A stretch of 9,350 nucleotides of DNA from JBHJHK01 sp050330975. Lineage in GTDB: Bacteria > Pseudomonadota > Gammaproteobacteria > Competibacterales > Competibacteraceae. The notes under the pieces were generated by a model. It made no database searches. It had not been told where the DNA came from and worked only from the letters and a program-made list of their open reading frames with translations. A program made the position numbers and the translations under genes. Position 1 is the first letter of the stretch; every line of letters starts with the position of its first letter. Below are positions 6,401-9,350 of the stretch, piece by piece. Location of the stretch: the NCBI GenBank assembly GCA_050330975.1, contig JBHJHK010000411.1, positions 1 to 9,350 on the forward strand, given 5' to 3'.

Positions 6401-8588
6401 CGACGCGAAACCCCAGGTTGTCGCTGCGGGTGTCCAGGGGGCGCCAATCCCGATGGGTGACCCGCAACGCCAAAGGCTTGGTGTTCCAGGCGCCGCCGCG
6501 CACGATGCGGCTTCGGCAATCTCCTTGGAGCCAAGGGGTACCGTTGTCCGGGGCGCCGTGGTAGTCGTTGTTCCAGCAATCCGCCACCCACTCTAGGACG
6601 TTGCCGGCGGTGTCGTAGAGCCCAAAGGCGTTGGCGGCAAAGGAACCTACGGGGGCCACCTGCTGGTTGTCCCAAGGGCTGCGGCAGCCCAGACAGTTGG
6701 CGTTGTTGGAACCCACCCAATTGCCCCAGGGGTATTTGGACTTCTGGGTGGCTCGGGCGGCGTATTCCCACTCGGCCTCCGAGGGCAGGCGGTAGTTGTA
6801 CCCCGTGCTCATCCCCAACCACTGGGTGTAGTCCATGGCGTCGTCCCAGGACACCTGGGTCACGGGGTAATTGACGTCTGTGGCGTGGTCTTGGCGGTCC
6901 GGGGAGGCGAGACCCACGGCGCGGCGATAGTGGTCGTACTCGGCGACGGTGATTTCAAAGCGGCTGATGGCCACGGGGTAGGAACGATGGACCCGATGGG
7001 CGGGGTACTCGCTGGAGTAGACGTTGTCGTTGCTGCCCATGGTGAACTCCGCCGGGGGCAACTTGATCATCAGCGGACAGATGTCACAATCGCGGAACTC
7101 GGCGAAGTCGGGTAGGTGGCTCAGGCCGCCACCCACGGGTATGGCCGCCGCCGATGCCTGGAGGGCGGGGAGGACCTCCAGGGGCGACTTGGATGGTCGC
7201 CGAGGGTCTACCGCCGCCGGTGGGGGTTCGGGTGGAGACATCAGGGGCGGTTTGTCCACCACCGCCTGGACGGGAGCCATGGCGACGGGATCGACCGTTG
7301 GCTGGGCCACAGATGGCCGGGGGACAGCCAGGGAGGCCGCCGCCGACGCGGCGCCGGGGTTCGTCGAGGGGACAGTGAACCACCACGCCCCGGCGATACA
7401 CAAAGAGCTCAACAGCGCCGCCCCCACCGCCCAAGGCCAGCGCGGTGCCCCCCGCCGTGGAGATTCGGACCAGGGCAAGGGGTTGGTGGGGGGAATGGTC
7501 GGCGAGCGCCAGGAGGGCAGCTGTCCTCCGGTCGTCTCCCCGTGGGCCCGTAGGGGAAGGGTGGGAAACGACGTCGGGCCCGTGTCAGCCGGGGTGGCGG
7601 TGGGGGCTTCGACCAGACCCGGGGGGCTGGGGAAGGATTGGTTCTCGGTTCTGGCGGTGGATTCGGGTTTGGTGGGCGGCTCGTCCCCCCCCGTTTCCTG
7701 GGAGGGCTTATCCACCAGCCATTGGAGGGGGGTGACGGCGTCGAGGGCGTTGATGACCGTATCGGCATCGGCGAAGCGCTGTTCGACATCCGTCTGTAAC
7801 AGGCCGTCCAGCACCGCTTGATAACGCTTGAACTGGGCGGGTAGGGGTTGGCTGGGGTCGCCCCCGGGTTTGGGGGCGTTCTGCTGGATGAGCCCGGGTT
7901 TGGCATCCACCTGGTGCCAATAGTGGCTCATGAGAAGCTTGTGGAACACCACTCCCAGGCTGTAGAGATCGCTGCGGGCGTCCAACGGCAGACCCTGGAG
8001 CTGCTCGGGACTCATGTAACCCGGGGTGCCCACCGCCTTGCCGCTGGCCGAGCGCCTGCGGTCGGCGATGCCGAAGTCCGACAGCAGGGCCTGGTGGGGT
8101 TGGCGGAACAAAATGTTGGTGGGTTTGATATCCCGGTGGATGATGCCCCGGCGGTGGATATAGGCCAGGGCATTGAGGATCTGTCGCGTGACGACCACCA
8201 GGCGCCGCTCCCCCAAACCCCGCCGCATGTGTTCGCTGAGGGTGCCCTTGTGGGCGTACTCCATGACGATGAAGTAACCCTCGGCGAACTCGCCAAAGTC
8301 GTGGACGGTGATGACGTGGGGATGGTGGAGTTGGCCGAGGATCTGCCCCTCTTGGAGAAACAAAGCGCGGAAGCGATGATCGGTTTTGGGATCGCTGAGG
8401 ATCTTGACGGCCACGGGGCGGTTCAGCGATTCCTGGACGGCCAGGTAAACCTGGGTTTGGCCATTGCGCGCCAGGGCCCGCACCATGCGGTAGCCGGCAA
8501 CGACGGGAAAGCTCTTCGCACTGGAGCGCTGGGTTGGTGAGGACTCTGACAATTTAGAGGTCACCAGGGGATCATTCTCTGGCTTCAT
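6390..8588 (-). CDS. Membrane-anchored Ser/Thr protein kinase fused to a C-terminal FGE-sulfatase-like (SUMF1-type) domain
   Basis: This 732-residue protein has four parts. The Hanks-type kinase domain (about 31-290) shows VAVK with K62, candidate helix-C Glu E80, catalytic HRDIKPTN (151-158), DFG (171-173), activation segment GTPGYMSPEQ (187-196), D207 and R271. A Pro/Ser/Thr-rich linker (about 292-383) leads to one membrane helix (about 384-404). A second Pro/Ala-rich linker leads to an FGE-sulfatase-like domain (about 495-731) with EFTMGS, RFEITVAEY, VTQVSWDDAMDYTQWL, YRLPSEAEWEYAAR, PWGN, FGLYDTAGNVLEWVADCW, RGGAW and GFRVV. Predicted topology is kinase in the cytoplasm and FGE-like domain in the periplasm, so it may couple an envelope signal to phosphorylation. 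The nucleotide loop reads LARNGQTQVY, with the three canonical glycines replaced. The FGE-like domain lacks the catalytic Cys pair after RGGAW, so formylglycine formation is unlikely. Its other cysteines (501/504, 632/635, 671/691) could form disulfides. Target proteins are unknown. Confidence 0.92.
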   Translation of the reverse strand: MKPENDPLVTSKLSESSPTQRSSAKSFPVVAGYRMVRALARNGQTQVYLAVQESLNRPVAVKILSDPKTDHRFRALFLQEGQILGQLHHPHVITVHDFGEFAEGYFIVMEYAHKGTLSEHMRRGLGERRLVVVTRQILNALAYIHRRGIIHRDIKPTNILFRQPHQALLSDFGIADRRRSASGKAVGTPGYMSPEQLQGLPLDARSDLYSLGVVFHKLLMSHYWHQVDAKPGLIQQNAPKPGGDPSQPLPAQFKRYQAVLDGLLQTDVEQRFADADTVINALDAVTPLQWLVDKPSQETGGDEPPTKPESTARTENQSFPSPPGLVEAPTATPADTGPTSFPTLPLRAHGETTGGQLPSWRSPTIPPTNPLPWSESPRRGAPRWPWAVGAALLSSLCIAGAWWFTVPSTNPGAASAAASLAVPRPSVAQPTVDPVAMAPVQAVVDKPPLMSPPEPPPAAVDPRRPSKSPLEVLPALQASAAAIPVGGGLSHLPDFAEFRDCDICPLMIKLPPAEFTMGSNDNVYSSEYPAHRVHRSYPVAISRFEITVAEYDHYRRAVGLASPDRQDHATDVNYPVTQVSWDDAMDYTQWLGMSTGYNYRLPSEAEWEYAARATQKSKYPWGNWVGSNNANCLGCRSPWDNQQVAPVGSFAANAFGLYDTAGNVLEWVADCWNNDYHGAPDNGTPWLQGDCRSRIVRGGAWNTKPLALRVTHRDWRPLDTRSDNLGFRVVRE

Positions 8589-8599
8589 GGACTCTCAAC

Positions 8600-8614
8600 C
8601 TACATTCCCTGTAG
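8600..8614 (-). promoter_or_regulatory. Small hairpin in the kinase mRNA leader
   Basis: On the minus strand CTACA and TGTAG, separated by GGGAA, form a five-base stem with a five-base loop ending 11 bases before the kinase ATG. A run of seven G on the plus strand (8620-8626) flanked by TTCCC and AA forms another possible small stem just upstream. The hairpin is close enough to affect ribosome access, but a five-base stem is weak and could be chance. Confidence 0.3.
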
Positions 8615-8660
8615 TTCCCGGGGGGGAAGTATCGCTTTGTAGTTTTTAGTAAGCACATGC

Positions 8661-8681
8661 TATCACAAGTACGCAGTGATA
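8661..8681. repeat. 21-base inverted repeat, candidate operator
   Basis: The arms TATCAC (8661-8666) and GTGATA (8676-8681) are perfect inverted copies around a nine-base centre. They lie 70-90 bases upstream of the kinase ATG in an intergenic, AT-richer stretch. Size and geometry suit a dimeric helix-turn-helix repressor or activator. No regulator gene is in the window, so the partner is unknown. Confidence 0.4.
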
Positions 8682-8713
8682 CCACCTGGGGATAACGTGC
8701 GCCGGAACTCGCG

Positions 8714-9349
8714 CTACGACCGCTGGGCTGTGGTGCTGGCGGCGGTACGACGTAAGGTGCGGAGCAATTCCAAGGTGGGAAAGCCGTCGCTTGGCACGTC
8801 GATCTCCCGTTGAAAGCGCCGCACGGCGGCGCGGGTCTTGGGGCCGACGATGCCATCCACGGCCCCCAAGTCGTAGCCCCGGGCCGTGAGCAAGCGCTGG
8901 AGTTCGAGTTTGTGGCTGCGGCTCAAGGTGGGGAGGTCTTCGGGCCAGGGCTTGACGAAGGGGGAAGCGCCCCGCAGGCGATCGGCCAGGTGGCCGACCC
9001 CCAGGGCGTAGCTGGTGGCGTTGTTGTATTGCATTAGAGTTTTAAAGTTGGCCAACACCAAGAAGACCGGACCCCAGTGGCCCGCGGGGGCCACGAGGTC
9101 GGCCCGCTGTTCCCCGGCGGGCCAAGGGGTACCATCGGCGCGGGCCAAGCCCAGGCGTCGCCAAGTGGTGAGGGGCAACATGCGTCCCGGTTCGCCATAG
9201 TCCCAGTTGAAGTTCTCTGGCAGTTGCACCTCAAAGCCCCAGGGCTCCCCCGCTCGCCAACCCGAGCGGGCCAAGTAGTGGGGCCGCGGGGGCCGCCCCC
9301 GCCGCGCGCGGGGGGCCCCTCCCCGACCCCGCCCCGCGCGCGCCGCGCC
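8714..9349 (-). CDS. Lytic murein transglycosylase (MltB/SltB family), C-terminal part with peptidoglycan-binding domain; 5' end off the contig
   Basis: Family members cleave the MurNAc-GlcNAc bond of peptidoglycan with formation of a 1,6-anhydro end, in the periplasm or at the outer membrane. What is present is the end of the catalytic domain and the C-terminal module: YLARSGWRAGEPWGFEVQLP, PLTTWRRLGL, APAGHWGPVFLVLANFKTLMQYN and SYALGVGHLADRL, then a PG_binding_1 domain (ELQRLLTARGYDLGAVDGIVGPKTRAAVRRFQ, LLRTL). The catalytic Glu and signal peptide would lie in the missing part. Recognisable homology begins at about 9277 (YLARSGW). Beyond about 9281 the frame stays open only because the sequence is almost all G/C, and the implied Arg/Gly/Pro residues do not resemble the family. 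A TTG at 9274 is internal, not a start. The gene is separated by 125 bases from the kinase on the same strand. Confidence 0.88.
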   Translation of the reverse strand, partial: GAARAGRGRGGAPRARRGRPPRPHYLARSGWRAGEPWGFEVQLPENFNWDYGEPGRMLPLTTWRRLGLARADGTPWPAGEQRADLVAPAGHWGPVFLVLANFKTLMQYNNATSYALGVGHLADRLRGASPFVKPWPEDLPTLSRSHKLELQRLLTARGYDLGAVDGIVGPKTRAAVRRFQREIDVPSDGFPTLELLRTLRRTAASTTAQRS

Positions 9350-9350
9350 G
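9281..9350. other. Almost pure G/C low-complexity contig end, probably unreliable sequence
   Basis: Over about 70 bases only one T (9320) and one A (9326) occur; the rest is runs of G, C and GC. Family homology of the transglycosylase stops exactly where this begins. Coding regions elsewhere in the window are GC-rich but never like this. It is best read as degraded sequence at an assembly edge rather than a biological element. Confidence 0.75.

Larger units (their letters stand above)
8589..8713. promoter_or_regulatory. AT-richer gap ahead of the kinase gene, probable promoter/leader region
   Basis: These 125 bases lie between the stop of the lytic transglycosylase gene and the kinase ATG. 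They are clearly richer in A/T than the coding flanks (for example around 8627-8682), as expected for a promoter. No consensus -35/-10 pair stands out on the minus strand; GATACT (8629-8634) is a possible -10. The ribosome site before the kinase ATG is weak (GAGAG, 8592-8596). Two inverted repeats in the gap are listed separately. No Rho-independent terminator follows the transglycosylase stop, so some read-through is possible. Confidence 0.45.

Noticed and set aside
6055..6822. 255-codon minus-strand frame overlapping lolA and the kinase 3' end.
   Set aside because: Basic, Pro/Arg-rich and without motifs; it overlaps two recognisable genes in other frames.

Overview
The window looks like one complete contig from a GC-rich gammaproteobacterium. 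The placement rests on the gene set and order: GNAT/FemAB-like gene, aat, bpt and infA on one strand; ftsK and lolA on the other. This closely resembles the ftsK / lolA / aat / bpt / infA neighbourhood known from Pseudomonas and other Gammaproteobacteria. The Ser/Thr kinase fused to a formylglycine-generating-enzyme (FGE)-like domain would suit a sulfur-oxidiser or Chromatiales-like lineage, but that finer placement is only inference. Both extreme ends degenerate: infA acquires a stop and several non-conserved residues in the first ~36 bases, and the last ~70 bases are almost pure G/C. Both look like contig-edge sequence error.

Layout. Minus strand, reading right to left from 3027: a COG3146/FemAB-like acyltransferase (1876-3027), aat (1067-1879) and bpt (357-1076). 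These overlap one another by 4 and 10 bases and form a translationally coupled operon. infA (from 177 to the left edge) follows behind its own sigma-70-type promoter. Plus strand, from 3198: ftsK (3198-5720), which probably starts at a TTG behind a perfect AGGAGG, and lolA (5729-6400), whose ribosome site overlaps the ftsK stop. lolA runs head-on into the 732-residue kinase/FGE-like membrane protein (6390-8588, minus), with an 11-base overlap of coding ends. Upstream of the kinase, on the same strand, lies the C-terminal part of an MltB-type lytic transglycosylase with a peptidoglycan-binding domain (8714 to the right edge).

How the genes fit together. Aat and Bpt attach Leu/Phe to protein N-termini and so create N-degrons for ClpS/ClpAP; the co-transcribed FemAB-like protein shares their broad fold and has no assigned reaction. 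FtsK (chromosome translocation at the septum), LolA (periplasmic lipoprotein carrier) and the lytic transglycosylase (murein cleavage) all serve division and the envelope. The kinase/FGE-like protein is predicted to span the inner membrane, with its kinase in the cytoplasm and its FGE-like domain in the periplasm. It has two notable oddities: a glycine-rich loop without the usual glycines, and an FGE-like domain without the catalytic cysteine motif.

I see no IS element, CRISPR array, tRNA, rRNA or phage gene. This is mostly a conserved housekeeping region. The kinase/FGE-like gene and its 125-base leader region are the most accessory-looking part.
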